A stretch of 64,000 nt of DNA. Source: CAZLWA01 sp964563165. GTDB taxonomy: Bacteria; CLD3; SB21. The translations under genes and the position numbers were made by a program. Within the stretch, counting starts at the first letter, position 1; each line of letters opens with the position of its first letter. Positions 1 to 8,789 of this stretch are shown here, piece by piece. The notes beneath the pieces are model-generated. The model made no database searches. It was not told where the DNA came from and saw only the letters and a list, made by a program, of their open reading frames with translations. The stretch is taken from positions 124,001 to 188,000 of the forward strand of contig CAZLWA010000005.1 in NCBI GenBank assembly GCA_964563165.1. Direction: 5' to 3'.

Positions 1-1
1 A

Positions 2-1510
2 GGTCAAGATAAGCAATACATCGGTGAAATCGCGTCAGAAAAGAACATCACGTTCGGATATCTGCCCCAGGAGCCTGAATTGGATGCTTCGAAAACGGTA
101 AAACAAATTGCCGAGGAAGGCGTTCAATCAACGGTAAATCTTTTGCGGGAATATGAAGCGGTCGCAGAAAAGATGTCCGATCCGAATGCGGATTTTGACG
201 CGCTGCTCGAGAAGCAGGGAAAATTGCAGGAACAAATCGAACACTTGAATGCGTGGGATATTGACAGCCGGCTTGAGATGGCAATGGATGCGCTGCGCTG
301 TCCCGATGGCGATACGCCCGTTAAAATTCTCTCCGGCGGTGAGCGGCGGCGCGTGGCCTTGTGCCGGTTACTTCTGCAGGAGCCGGACGTGCTTCTTCTT
401 GATGAGCCCACCAATCACCTCGATGCGGAATCTGTTTTCTGGCTTGAAGCGCATCTCGCGCAGTATAAGGGTACCGTTATCGCCGTAACACACGATCGGT
501 ACTTTTTGGACAACGTTGCCGGATGGATCTTAGAATTGGATCGCGGCGAGGGCATTCCGTTTGAAGGAAATTATTCCTCATGGCTGGAACAAAAAAAGAA
601 CCGTCTTGAAGTAGAAGAAAAACACGAATCCAAGAGACAGAAAGCGCTCAAAGAGGAGTTGGAATGGGTGCGCATGAATCCGAAAGGCCGTCACGCGAAA
701 AGCAAAGCGCGTATCTCGTCCTATGAAAAAATGCTGTCCGAGCAAAATGAAAAACGAAATGAAGAAATGGAGATCTATATTCCGCCCGGACCCCGGCTTG
801 GAAATCTTGTTATTGAAGCGCAAGAAGTATCGAAAGCTTACGGTGACAATCTCCTGTATGAGGATATGAATTTTTCATTACCGCCTGGCGGGATCATCGG
901 CGTGATCGGGCCGAACGGGGCGGGAAAAACAACACTCTTTCGAATGATCACAGAGCAGGAAAAACCGGACAGCGGATCCGTCAAGATAGGCGAGACGGTC
1001 AAACTCGGATACGTAGACCAAAATCGTCCGCTGGACCCGAATAAGACGATATGGGAAGAAATTTCCGGCGGCGAGGATATACTCATGCTGGGCAACCGGG
1101 AAATTCCGTCACGCGCATACGTAGCGCGGTTCAATTTCAGCGGCTCCGATCAGCAAAAGAAAACAGGCCAGATTTCTGGCGGCGAACGAAACCGCGTTCA
1201 TCTCGCTAAAATGCTGAAAGAAGGCGCCAATGTTCTGCTGCTTGATGAGCCGACGAACGATCTCGATGTGAATACGCTTCGGGCACTCGAAGAGGCGCTA
1301 TTTGATTTTGCGGGCTGCGCGGTTGTGATCTCGCATGACCGCTGGTTCTTAGACCGCGTGGCGACCCATATCCTTGCGTTTGAAGGCGACAGCAAAGCAT
1401 ACTGGTTTGACGGAAATTTTTCTCAGTATCACGAAAATTACAAACAGCGTATGGGCATCGATGCCGATCGCCCGCACAGAATTAAATACAAGAAATTAAT
1501 GAGAAATTAG
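2..1510 (+). CDS. ettA: ABC-F translational throttle protein EttA, 5' truncated
   Basis: ABC-F family ATPase without membrane domain; EttA binds the ribosomal E site and gates elongation according to ATP/ADP. The open frame already runs at base 2, and the encoded residues before the first ATG (GYLPQEPELD) match the EttA family, so the true start lies upstream and the first Walker A is missing. Visible are the first signature LSGGERRR and Walker B LLLDEPTNHLD, the arm/linker region with RGEGIPFEGNYSSW, then a second complete cassette with GPNGAGKTT, ISGGERNR and LLLDEPTNDLD. The end RIKYKKL is typical of the family. About 500 of roughly 555 residues are present. Assignment to EttA rather than Uup or another ABC-F protein rests on the close match through the linker and the C-terminus. 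Confidence 0.95.
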   Translation, partial: GQDKQYIGEIASEKNITFGYLPQEPELDASKTVKQIAEEGVQSTVNLLREYEAVAEKMSDPNADFDALLEKQGKLQEQIEHLNAWDIDSRLEMAMDALRCPDGDTPVKILSGGERRRVALCRLLLQEPDVLLLDEPTNHLDAESVFWLEAHLAQYKGTVIAVTHDRYFLDNVAGWILELDRGEGIPFEGNYSSWLEQKKNRLEVEEKHESKRQKALKEELEWVRMNPKGRHAKSKARISSYEKMLSEQNEKRNEEMEIYIPPGPRLGNLVIEAQEVSKAYGDNLLYEDMNFSLPPGGIIGVIGPNGAGKTTLFRMITEQEKPDSGSVKIGETVKLGYVDQNRPLDPNKTIWEEISGGEDILMLGNREIPSRAYVARFNFSGSDQQKKTGQISGGERNRVHLAKMLKEGANVLLLDEPTNDLDVNTLRALEEALFDFAGCAVVISHDRWFLDRVATHILAFEGDSKAYWFDGNFSQYHENYKQRMGIDADRPHRIKYKKLMRN

Positions 1511-1763
1511 TTTTTTGGTAAGAAAAATCCCAAATAGCAAAAAGCAAATTCCAAATAAATTCCAAATTCCAACTTACAGGTTAACCAGGTCGTCCGCTTG
1601 GAAACGGTTTACGCAACAATTCTGAAACTCTTTGGTTTGGCATTTTGGATTTGCATATTCAAATTTGTTTGGGATTTGGATATTGTTGTTTGTTTTTTTG
1701 AGCATTTCGAACGATTTTTTCGCTGAGAATGGAAACAAGACAATCATTTCTAGAGGAGAAACC
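1511..1763. repeat. AT-rich intergenic region with imperfect inverted word repeat
   Basis: About 250 bases between ettA and the dehydrogenase. The left part (about 1527-1577) repeats the words CAAATTCCAAAT and AATCCCAAAT; the right part (about 1632-1700) carries the complementary words ATTTGGATTTG and TTTGGGATTTGGA. The arrangement is a loose inverted repeat around 1580-1630. It could be an extruded or transcribed hairpin, or the remnant of a dispersed intergenic repeat. The open frame through it into the next gene looks like low-complexity translation, not protein. No promoter stands out. Confidence 0.4.
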
Positions 1764-2618
1764 ATGGCAGTAAATAAAATTACCGTGATCGGGGCGGGCA
1801 TTATGGGCAGCGGCATTGCCCACGTTGCCGCGCAGGCGGGATACGAAACGATCCTGAATGATATTTCCACAGAAGTTCTGGATAGAGCCTTGGCGACGAT
1901 CAAAAAGAATCTAGATAAGGGCGTCGAACTCGGAAAAATTACAGTGCAAGAGAAAAAACATACTCTCAATCATATTAAGTTAAACAGTAACCTGGAAGAG
2001 TCGCTGAAAAACGGCGATTTTGTGATTGAAGCGGCGCCGGAAAAAATTGATCTTAAAGTCAAGTTATTCCTTACCATGGACAAAGTCTGCAAACCGGAAA
2101 CTATTTTTGCGACGAATACATCTTCGCTCAGTATCACGGAAATTTCAGCGGCCACGAGTCGCCCGCAAAAATGTATCGGTATGCATTTTTTCAATCCCGT
2201 CCACAGGATGAAATTGGTGGAAATCATCAAAGCGCTCAAAACGGATGAAGAAACGATCCGTATCACGCAGGAAGTGTCAAAAAAAATGGGGAAAGAGACC
2301 GTTACGATCAAGGAATCGCCCGGATTCATCACCAGCCGGATCAATGCGCTGATCGGGAACGAAGCTTTCTACATGCTGCAGGAAGGCATCGGCTCGGCGA
2401 AGGATATTGATACCGCGCTCAAACTCGGGCTCAATCACCCGATGGGGCCTTTTGAAATGGTCGATCTGGTTGGGCTCGACACGCGTCTCAGCATTCTTGA
2501 ATATCTTCACCAATCGCTCGGCGAAAAATTCCGGCCCTGCCCGCTCATGGTTGAGTATGTCAAAGCGGGGCGGCTCGGGAGAAAAACAGGCATTGGAGTA
2601 CACGAATATAAACCATGA
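1764..2618 (+). CDS. hbd: 3-hydroxybutyryl-CoA / 3-hydroxyacyl-CoA dehydrogenase
   Basis: NAD-dependent oxidation of (S)-3-hydroxyacyl-CoA, or reduction of acetoacetyl-CoA, in short-chain fatty acid or butyrate-type metabolism, in the cytosol. The start is set at ATG 1764, preceded by TAGAGGAGAAACC; the open frame extends further upstream but only through the AT-rich repeat. The 284-residue product is the usual Hbd length. The N-terminus has the Rossmann motif GAGIMGSGIA (about residues 9-18). The family motif GMHFFNPV carries the catalytic His, and the C-terminal domain has the NHPMGPFEMVDLVGLDT block. A crotonase that could supply its substrate is encoded at 37955, well apart. Direction of use in the cell cannot be read from the sequence. 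Confidence 0.92.
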   Translation: MAVNKITVIGAGIMGSGIAHVAAQAGYETILNDISTEVLDRALATIKKNLDKGVELGKITVQEKKHTLNHIKLNSNLEESLKNGDFVIEAAPEKIDLKVKLFLTMDKVCKPETIFATNTSSLSITEISAATSRPQKCIGMHFFNPVHRMKLVEIIKALKTDEETIRITQEVSKKMGKETVTIKESPGFITSRINALIGNEAFYMLQEGIGSAKDIDTALKLGLNHPMGPFEMVDLVGLDTRLSILEYLHQSLGEKFRPCPLMVEYVKAGRLGRKTGIGVHEYKP

Positions 2619-2655
2619 AAAAACCCGCCTTATCCACTAAACCCCAGGAGATCCT

Positions 2656-4569
2656 ATGAAAACGAAAAGCAGTTGGGTTATATTGTTATTGTTGCTGGGC
2701 TGCCAAAGCGGCGATTACCGCGACGTGAAGCAGTACACGATCGAGCAATTCATGAATACGAAGCGGATCCGCGGCAGTTCGATCTCGTATGATGAAAAAA
2801 CGATCTTATTTTCCAGTAATCAAAGCGGAATTTATAACGCTTACACCGTTCCGATTGAAGGGGGAGAAGCGAAAGCCCTCACGGATTCGAAAGATAATTC
2901 CGTTTTTGCGCTTTCATTTTTCCCTAAAGATAACCGGATTCTTTATCAAAGCGATAAAGGCGGAAATGAAATCAATCATATCTACTTAAGGGAAGAGACC
3001 GGAAAGACCAGAGACCTGACTGCCGATGAAAAGGCCCGGGCGGAATATTACGGATGGAGCTATGATGAAAAAAGCTTCTTTTACGGATCGAACAAGCGTA
3101 ATCCGAAATTCATGGATACATACGAGATGGACATTGAAACTTTTATTCCGAAAATGATCCATCAAAATGACAGCGGATATAATTTTGGCGATATTTCCAA
3201 TGATAAAAAAACGATCGCTCTTTCAAAAACAATCACCCAAAACAACTCAGATATCTATCTCTATGATGTAGCTTCTAAGGAACTGAAATATATTACACCG
3301 CATCAGGGCGATATAAACTTCGATCCGGCGACGTTCAGTGTGGATTCCAAAGATCTATATTATCTGACCAACGAAGGAAGTGAATTCAGCTATCTGAAAC
3401 GGTATCAAATGGAAAGCGGAAAATCCGAGAAAGTTGAAGAAACCAATTGGGATATTAATTTTGCGTATTTTTCCCACGCGGGCAAATATAGAGTGGTTGG
3501 AATTAATAACGATGCGAAAACGGAAATTAAGGTTTATGAACAGGCAGCAAATGCTTTAGTGGGTTTGCCGAAGTTTCCGGCCGGCGAAATTACGTCCGTT
3601 AATTTTTCACGCAGCGAAAAGCTGATGACGTTCTATGTGAACGGTTCACGCTCCCCGAATAATTTATTTATTTATAATTTTGAGACCAAAAAGCATTTAC
3701 AACTCTCCAATTCCATGAACCCGGAGATTGACCAGGCTGATTTGGTGGACGCCAGGGTTGTCCGGTATAAATCCTACGACGGCGTGGAAGTTCCGTCTGT
3801 TTTATACAAGCCGCACCAGATCAAGCGCGGCGAGAAAGTGCCGGCCCTCGTTTGGGTGCATGGAGGGCCCGGGGGACAGTCGCGCGTCGGTTATTCAGCT
3901 CTGATCCAATATCTAGTCAATCACGGGTACGTTGTCATGGCGGTGAACAACCGGGGCAGCTCCGGTTACGGGAAAACATTTTTCAAAATGGATGACCTGA
4001 AGCACGGAGAGGACGATCTGGGCGATTGTGTGGAAGCAAAGAAATTTCTCGCAGCCACGGGTTATGTGGACACTTCTAAGATCGGAATCATCGGCGGCAG
4101 TTACGGCGGATATATGGTATTGGCGGCACTGACGTTCAAGCCGGACGCATTTGCAGTCGGCGTCGATCTGTTCGGCGTTTCCAACTGGGTACGTACGTTG
4201 AAAAGCATTCCGCCCTGGTGGGAAGCAGTTAAAGACGCCCTGTATAAAGAAATGGGCGACCCGAACAAAGATGAAGAATATTTACGCCGTATCTCCCCTC
4301 TTTTTCACGCGGATAAGATCAGAAAACCGTTAATAGTCTTGCAGGGCGTTAATGATCCGCGCGTGATCAAACCGGAATCGGATGAAATCGTGGATGCGGT
4401 TAAGAAGAACGGCGTGCCGGTGGAGTATATTCTATTTCCGGATGAAGGGCACGGATTTATCAAAAAAGAAAATGAAATCAAAGGTTACCAAGGGATACTG
4501 GCTTTCCTGGATAAATACTTAAAACAAGCGGACCTGTCCGTGAAAAAGAATGAAACAGAAAAGTATTGA
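2656..4569 (+). CDS. S9-family prolyl oligopeptidase lipoprotein
   Basis: Serine peptidase of the dipeptidyl aminopeptidase/acylaminoacyl-peptidase type (S9), probably degrading peptides outside the cytoplasmic membrane. A short signal peptide ends in the lipobox LLGC (Cys16), so it should be a lipoprotein. Residues about 30-350 look like a beta-propeller (WD40/PD40-like strands such as YDEKTILFSSN). The C-terminal alpha/beta-hydrolase domain has the oxyanion-side motif WVHGGPGG and the triad Ser482 (GGSYGG), Asp567 (GVNDPR) and His599 (DEGHGF). The start has a strong CCAGGAGATCCT site. It lies 37 bases after the dehydrogenase and 4 bases before the exonuclease gene. 637 residues is normal for the family. 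Confidence 0.93.
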   Translation: MKTKSSWVILLLLLGCQSGDYRDVKQYTIEQFMNTKRIRGSSISYDEKTILFSSNQSGIYNAYTVPIEGGEAKALTDSKDNSVFALSFFPKDNRILYQSDKGGNEINHIYLREETGKTRDLTADEKARAEYYGWSYDEKSFFYGSNKRNPKFMDTYEMDIETFIPKMIHQNDSGYNFGDISNDKKTIALSKTITQNNSDIYLYDVASKELKYITPHQGDINFDPATFSVDSKDLYYLTNEGSEFSYLKRYQMESGKSEKVEETNWDINFAYFSHAGKYRVVGINNDAKTEIKVYEQAANALVGLPKFPAGEITSVNFSRSEKLMTFYVNGSRSPNNLFIYNFETKKHLQLSNSMNPEIDQADLVDARVVRYKSYDGVEVPSVLYKPHQIKRGEKVPALVWVHGGPGGQSRVGYSALIQYLVNHGYVVMAVNNRGSSGYGKTFFKMDDLKHGEDDLGDCVEAKKFLAATGYVDTSKIGIIGGSYGGYMVLAALTFKPDAFAVGVDLFGVSNWVRTLKSIPPWWEAVKDALYKEMGDPNKDEEYLRRISPLFHADKIRKPLIVLQGVNDPRVIKPESDEIVDAVKKNGVPVEYILFPDEGHGFIKKENEIKGYQGILAFLDKYLKQADLSVKKNETEKY

Positions 4570-4573
4570 TTGA

Positions 4574-6121
4574 ATGCGTTTCCAAGCTCTGTTCGACTTA
4601 AATTCCACTTTTTCCGTCGTGGATGTTGAAACCACCGGCGGCAAAAGTGCCGGCGGGCATATCATTGAGATCGGAATTGTCACCGTTAAAAACCGGAAGA
4701 TCGTTGACACGTACAGCTCATTCATTCGTCCGGTGCAGAATATTCCGCCGTTCATTACTGAGCTGACCGGCATCCGCGACAAAGATGTGGCGGATGCGCC
4801 GCCGTTTCTAAAGATCAAAAATGAAATTCGTTCGAGGCTGGAGGGCAATTTTTTTGTAGCGCATAATGTAAATTTCGATTACCGTTGTCTCAAAACCGAA
4901 TTCCAAGTACTCGGTGAACATTTCTATATGGACCGGTTCTGCACGGTGAAACTGGGGCGGATATTTTTTCCAGGGCATAAGCATTACAACCTCGATGCCA
5001 TGATCGATCGGCTTCATATTCCGGTCAGCGAACGTCACCGATCCGCGGGAGACGCGGCGGCGGCGGCAGGCATTCTCATCACTTATTTGCATCATCCCGA
5101 TGCGGAAAAGACATTTTCTCTTTACGCGCGGTCCTTCGACAAAAAAGAAAAATGGCTTGAACGTTTGGAATTACAGATTGCCGAACTGCCGAATGCGAAA
5201 GGCGTTTACTTATTCAAAGATATTTACAATCTGCCTTTGTATATCGGAAAGAGTAACCACATCCGCTCGCGCATTTTCAGCCACCTGCGGGAAGACGACA
5301 TTCCAAGAAAGAAGAGACTGTTTCACCACACCGACCATTTTGATTTCATCGAATGCGCCAGCGAGCTCGAAGCATTGATCCTCGAATCGCGGCTGATTAA
5401 AAAACACCTGCCCCCGCACAACATCGAACAAACCGCGCGCAATACGTATACGTTTTTAAAAATTACCGGTGACCCCTACCCGCGGGTTTGGCCGACGCAA
5501 ACAAAGAATGAACAGGACGGCGCAGAGTATATCGGGCCCTTCAGATCCTCCAAATTCGTGGAATTTCTTCTGGACAAAATACAACGTCATTTCAAACTGT
5601 GCCCTGAGTTGATGAAAGAACGCCGGGCAAAAAAGGGCTTCTGTTTCTCGTACCGGTTGAACCTCTGCTGCGGCGCCTGCGGAGGAGCAGTCGGCGCCGA
5701 AGAATATGGGAAGCTTGTCCGCGGGGCTGTCGACGCTATCGCTCACTTCATTCACATGGAAAAAAAGGAGACTATCGACGCGTTTTTGAAATCGCGTTCG
5801 GCTAAAACGCCGGAACTGGACAAATTTCGCAGCGCCATTCGGAGGGTTAAAAAGCAAATGAAGGAAATACCGGGGATGTTCCATGAAAAATACGTGGTCC
5901 TGCATGAAAATGAGAACATCGGATATTTCATTCAGAACGGCTTGCTCGAAAAAATACTGCGAAGCGATGAATTGGAGAATTCCGAATGGAAAGAATCTTT
6001 GGCGAATTCCATTCAAACGAAAACCACAGACGACCGGGACGCGCTGGACGAACGCCTTACCATCCAGCGGTTCGTAAAAGCAAATAGAAACAAAATAAAA
6101 ATCATCACCTTGAGTTCCTGA
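4574..6121 (+). CDS. DEDDh exonuclease fused to GIY-YIG nuclease domain
   Basis: Two-nuclease protein, likely in DNA repair. Residues about 10-180 form a DnaQ-like 3'-5' exonuclease: Asp17 and Glu19 (VDVETTG), the AHNVNFD block, and a late HRSAGDA motif giving the DEDDh set. Residues about 205-290 form a GIY-YIG domain (G210-V-Y, Y223-I-G) like the N-terminal endonuclease of UvrC or Cho. The remaining 220 residues include a Cys-rich stretch (CFSYRLNLCCGAC) resembling the segment after the nuclease in UvrC-like proteins. UvrB-interaction and HhH domains of UvrC are absent. The ATG lies 4 bases after the peptidase stop, suggesting coupling. Known as a domain combination (DEDD exonuclease/GIY-YIG); the exact substrate is not known to me. 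Confidence 0.88.
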   Translation: MRFQALFDLNSTFSVVDVETTGGKSAGGHIIEIGIVTVKNRKIVDTYSSFIRPVQNIPPFITELTGIRDKDVADAPPFLKIKNEIRSRLEGNFFVAHNVNFDYRCLKTEFQVLGEHFYMDRFCTVKLGRIFFPGHKHYNLDAMIDRLHIPVSERHRSAGDAAAAAGILITYLHHPDAEKTFSLYARSFDKKEKWLERLELQIAELPNAKGVYLFKDIYNLPLYIGKSNHIRSRIFSHLREDDIPRKKRLFHHTDHFDFIECASELEALILESRLIKKHLPPHNIEQTARNTYTFLKITGDPYPRVWPTQTKNEQDGAEYIGPFRSSKFVEFLLDKIQRHFKLCPELMKERRAKKGFCFSYRLNLCCGACGGAVGAEEYGKLVRGAVDAIAHFIHMEKKETIDAFLKSRSAKTPELDKFRSAIRRVKKQMKEIPGMFHEKYVVLHENENIGYFIQNGLLEKILRSDELENSEWKESLANSIQTKTTDDRDALDERLTIQRFVKANRNKIKIITLSS

Positions 6122-6123
6122 GA

Positions 6124-7116
6124 ATGCCTATGTCGATGACTGCAGTAAAAAATGACGTTCCGCGCAGGTATGCCATAGGATTGGATTTAGGCGGGACGAA
6201 CCTCAAGTACGGAATTGTTTCCGACCGCGGTGAAATCATCTATAAAAACCTGATTTCAGCGAAAAGCGAAGAAGGCGGAAAAAAGGTTTTACAGGTCATG
6301 ACGGATTGCGCCCATGAATGTTTGAGGGTCGCCAAAAAAGAAAAAATTGCAATCCAGGGGCTCGGGGCCGGCTGTCCCGGCAACATAGACTGCGATCGAG
6401 GCATCTCTCTCGGACCAACGCCGCACATTCCCGATTGGGAAGGTGTTGAGATTACAAAGACGATATCCCAGAAAATTCAATTGCCCGTTTGCGTTGACAA
6501 CGATGCGAATTTCATGACGTACGGTGAATTTATTTGCGGCGCAGGTACCGGCCATCATTACATCGTCGGAATCACCCTTGGAACAGGGGTCGGCGGCGGA
6601 ATCATTATCGAAGGTAAAATCTATCACGGTGCAATTTTCAATGGAGCGGAAATCGGCCATGTGGTGGTCCAGCCCGACGGGCGTGCATGCGGCTGCGGGA
6701 ATCGCGGTTGTTTGGAACGGTACGCGGGATCCAAAGCGATCACCCGGGATGTCATTGACGCGTTGAATAACGGCGAAGAATCCATGGTGACGCAAGGCAT
6801 TCGCTCGCATGCGGACATTGATCCTGCATTGATTCTTGCCGCCGCGGATCATGGCGACGAATTGTGCGGCCGTATCGTTAACACGATGATCATGTACCTG
6901 GGAGCAGGGATCTCGAGTGTCGTGAATATCCTCAATCCGGACGTCGTTATTATCGGCGGCGGTATTTCGGATGCAGGCGACGGATTCATTCTGCAAATTC
7001 GCGAAGCGGTGATGGCGCGGATGATGAAACCGGTAAAAGCACAATTGAAAATCGTTCGGGCAAAGTTGGGCAACGATGCGGGAATTCTCGGCGCAGGCCT
7101 GTTTGTTTTAAAATAA
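6124..7116 (+). CDS. ROK-family sugar kinase (glucokinase-like)
   Basis: Phosphorylates a hexose, most likely glucose, with ATP in the cytosol; ROK proteins can also be N-acetylhexosamine kinases or repressors. There is no N-terminal winged helix, so it is an enzyme and not a NagC/XylR-type regulator. The phosphate-1 motif DLGGTN is at residues 21-26, and the zinc site is complete: His179 in EIGHVVV and Cys189, Cys191, Cys196 in ACGCGNRGC. The DNDANF block carries the catalytic Asp. 330 residues is normal. It starts 2 bases after the nuclease gene (ATG 6124, alternative ATG 6130), and ends the + strand block at a hairpin terminator. Confidence 0.9.
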   Translation: MPMSMTAVKNDVPRRYAIGLDLGGTNLKYGIVSDRGEIIYKNLISAKSEEGGKKVLQVMTDCAHECLRVAKKEKIAIQGLGAGCPGNIDCDRGISLGPTPHIPDWEGVEITKTISQKIQLPVCVDNDANFMTYGEFICGAGTGHHYIVGITLGTGVGGGIIIEGKIYHGAIFNGAEIGHVVVQPDGRACGCGNRGCLERYAGSKAITRDVIDALNNGEESMVTQGIRSHADIDPALILAAADHGDELCGRIVNTMIMYLGAGISSVVNILNPDVVIIGGGISDAGDGFILQIREAVMARMMKPVKAQLKIVRAKLGNDAGILGAGLFVLK

Positions 7117-7128
7117 TCGAAAAATAGC

Positions 7129-7160
7129 AAGCGGCATCTTTCTCGCCGCTTATTTTTTAT
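7129..7160 (+). terminator. Rho-independent terminator after the ROK kinase gene
   Basis: A 7-base-pair perfect stem (7129-7135 with 7145-7151, AAGCGGC/GCCGCTT) with a 9-base loop is followed by TATTTTTTAT. It starts 12 bases after the kinase stop. The mirror side is also A/T rich, so it may work in both directions; the stop codon of queD on the - strand (7150-7152) lies inside the hairpin. Confidence 0.8.
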
Positions 7161-7515
7161 AGATCACGGAAAAATTTTCGGTTTCAGAAATTTTAACAAA
7201 ATCCATCTGAACGGTTTCTGGAAATTTTTTTTCCAATTCATAATAGATAAATTCAGAAATCTTTTCCGATGTGGGGTTCACATTTTTGAAGTAGGGATGG
7301 TCGTTGAAACAATTATGATCTAACCGGACAATCAGTTCATCCACGATTTGTTTTAGAATCGCGTAATCCGCCGTCATTCCATGGCCATCTGTTTTTTCCG
7401 ATTTCAATCCGACCTTAATTTTCCAGTTATGTCCGTGAATGCGTGCGCAGACGCCGGGATAGTCGCGCAGCGCATGCGCCGCCGAAAAAGCTGCTGTGAT
7501 CTCAAGAAAGTACAT
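7150..7515 (-). CDS. queD: 6-carboxy-5,6,7,8-tetrahydropterin synthase QueD
   Basis: Converts 7,8-dihydroneopterin triphosphate to 6-carboxytetrahydropterin, the second step to the tRNA base queuosine. The 121-residue protein has the PTPS fold signature: zinc ligands His14, His27 and His29 and the catalytic Cys23 in CARIHGHNW, the LDHN block, and the substrate-holding Glu in SETENFSV. ATG 7515 is preceded by AAGGACCGGG. It is last in a four-gene - strand unit with the small protein gene 18 bases upstream. No other queuosine gene is near, and no preQ1 riboswitch was recognised. The family also includes eukaryote-type PTPS, but the Cys spacing favours QueD. Confidence 0.92.
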   Translation of the reverse strand: MYFLEITAAFSAAHALRDYPGVCARIHGHNWKIKVGLKSEKTDGHGMTADYAILKQIVDELIVRLDHNCFNDHPYFKNVNPTSEKISEFIYYELEKKFPETVQMDFVKISETENFSVIYKK

Positions 7516-7533
7516 TACCCGGTCCTTCCATGG

Positions 7534-7770
7534 TCATTTTTGAGCGTGTAAATAATCCAGCGCGGCGGGAACATTTTCAAAGACTACGAGCCGACAAATG
7601 CTAGTATGTGAAAAATGGAATAAGAACAACTCGTCATTCAATTCATACACCGCGTAATACTCGCCGGAATCAAAGTTCCCCGTTTCTTCGATCAGGCAGG
7701 ATTCGGACGCGCCGTGAATTGCACGAAAAAAAATTTCCAGATTGTCCCTGAGGAGCTCTAACACCTGCAT
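7534..7770 (-). CDS. Small protein of unknown function (78 residues)
   Basis: I do not recognise this protein. It is predicted to be soluble, acidic and rich in aromatic residues (EYYAVYELNDELFLFHFSH), with no signal peptide and no membrane segment; the pattern suggests a small alpha/beta fold. The gene sits between the diguanylate cyclase gene (21 bases) and queD (18 bases) on the same strand, and no longer frame overlaps it, which supports it being real. A clear ribosome site is lacking before ATG 7770, so translation may depend on the gene upstream. Confidence 0.6.
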   Translation of the reverse strand: MQVLELLRDNLEIFFRAIHGASESCLIEETGNFDSGEYYAVYELNDELFLFHFSHTSICRLVVFENVPAALDYLHAQK

Positions 7771-7791
7771 AAAAACTTGTGTGAAAGGGGA

Positions 7792-8784
7792 TCAAAAGTC
7801 AAGTTTATCAACTTTATTCTTAAATACGGTAGAGGCGTGGTCGTAGATGACAACTTTATTGCGGCCGGTCTCTTTGGCTTCATACAGAGCGTCATCGGCA
7901 GCACGTGTGAGCGAATCGGCGTCGTCGGCGTCGGCCGGAAACTGAGCCACACCGACGCTGATCTGAATGTTGAAATCGCGGTGATCAAACGGCGAATAAA
8001 AACTGCGATCCTGGAGATCCGCCCGGATACGGCTCATCACCATGGCGGCGTCTTTGCTTTGTGTCATCGGCATGATGACAATAAATTCTTCCCCGCCGTA
8101 CCGGCAAACGAAGTCCTGGGTGCGAAGGGATCTTTTCACATATTGCGCCAGGGAGGACAAAACAAAATCACCTGCGCGGTGGCCGTACGTGTCATTGAAT
8201 TTCTTAAAATAATCGATGTCAATCATCACCAACGATAACTCGTGGTTATATCGCTTGGTCCGGTTTATTTCAGTCGGCAGGCGATCGTCGAAAAGACGCC
8301 GGTTGAACACGTTCGTCAGCGCATCCACGTAGGTCAACTTCATGAAATTTTGAGAAATCTGGATCGCACGTTCGATACGAACGTCCAGTTCCTGCAGATC
8401 AAACGGTTTGATCAAAAGCCCGTCCCCGCCCGCACGAAACACGTTTATCTTGGTCTCTAAATCATTGACGGCGGTCACTACAATGACGGGGATCAGCATG
8501 GTCCCGGGATTCTTGCGAATATTCTTGATCAGATCCAATCCATTCATGCCGGGCATGATGATATCTACCAAAATCACGTCGGGTTTTTCCATCGTTGCAA
8601 TTTGCAGTCCGTCCAATCCGTTTGCCGCCTCGTAGATCTCATAGTTCCGCTTCTGCAGAAACTCAACTACCATTGTACGGACGGCCGCATCATCTTCCAC
8701 AAGCAAGACACGGCTTTTGGCGGAGGCCGTTTCATCGGCGGCGGTTGGCTCGGGAGGCTCAAGTTTCTTCTTTTTATGGCTCAT
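7792..8784 (-). CDS. Response regulator with GGDEF domain (PleD-like diguanylate cyclase)
   Basis: Makes cyclic di-GMP when its receiver domain is phosphorylated. Residues about 24-140 are a CheY-like receiver with the acidic pair Glu30/Asp31, phospho-acceptor Asp74 (LVDIIMPG), Thr in VVTA and Lys in IKPFD. Residues about 155-318 are a GGDEF domain with the active-site form GGEEF (230-234) and an intact inhibitory site RTQD (221-224), exactly five residues before it, so it should be active and product-inhibited. The first 20 residues are a charged, Pro-rich leader. It begins 5 bases after the vWA gene, so the two are co-transcribed. The kinase that acts on it is not evident nearby. Confidence 0.93.
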   Translation of the reverse strand: MSHKKKKLEPPEPTAADETASAKSRVLLVEDDAAVRTMVVEFLQKRNYEIYEAANGLDGLQIATMEKPDVILVDIIMPGMNGLDLIKNIRKNPGTMLIPVIVVTAVNDLETKINVFRAGGDGLLIKPFDLQELDVRIERAIQISQNFMKLTYVDALTNVFNRRLFDDRLPTEINRTKRYNHELSLVMIDIDYFKKFNDTYGHRAGDFVLSSLAQYVKRSLRTQDFVCRYGGEEFIVIMPMTQSKDAAMVMSRIRADLQDRSFYSPFDHRDFNIQISVGVAQFPADADDADSLTRAADDALYEAKETGRNKVVIYDHASTVFKNKVDKLDF

Positions 8785-8789
8785 TGTTT

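Noticed and set aside
1632..1763. N-terminal extension of the 3-hydroxyacyl-CoA dehydrogenase
   Set aside because: The 44 extra codons come from the AT-rich repeat; the ATG at 1764 has a good ribosome site and gives the family length.
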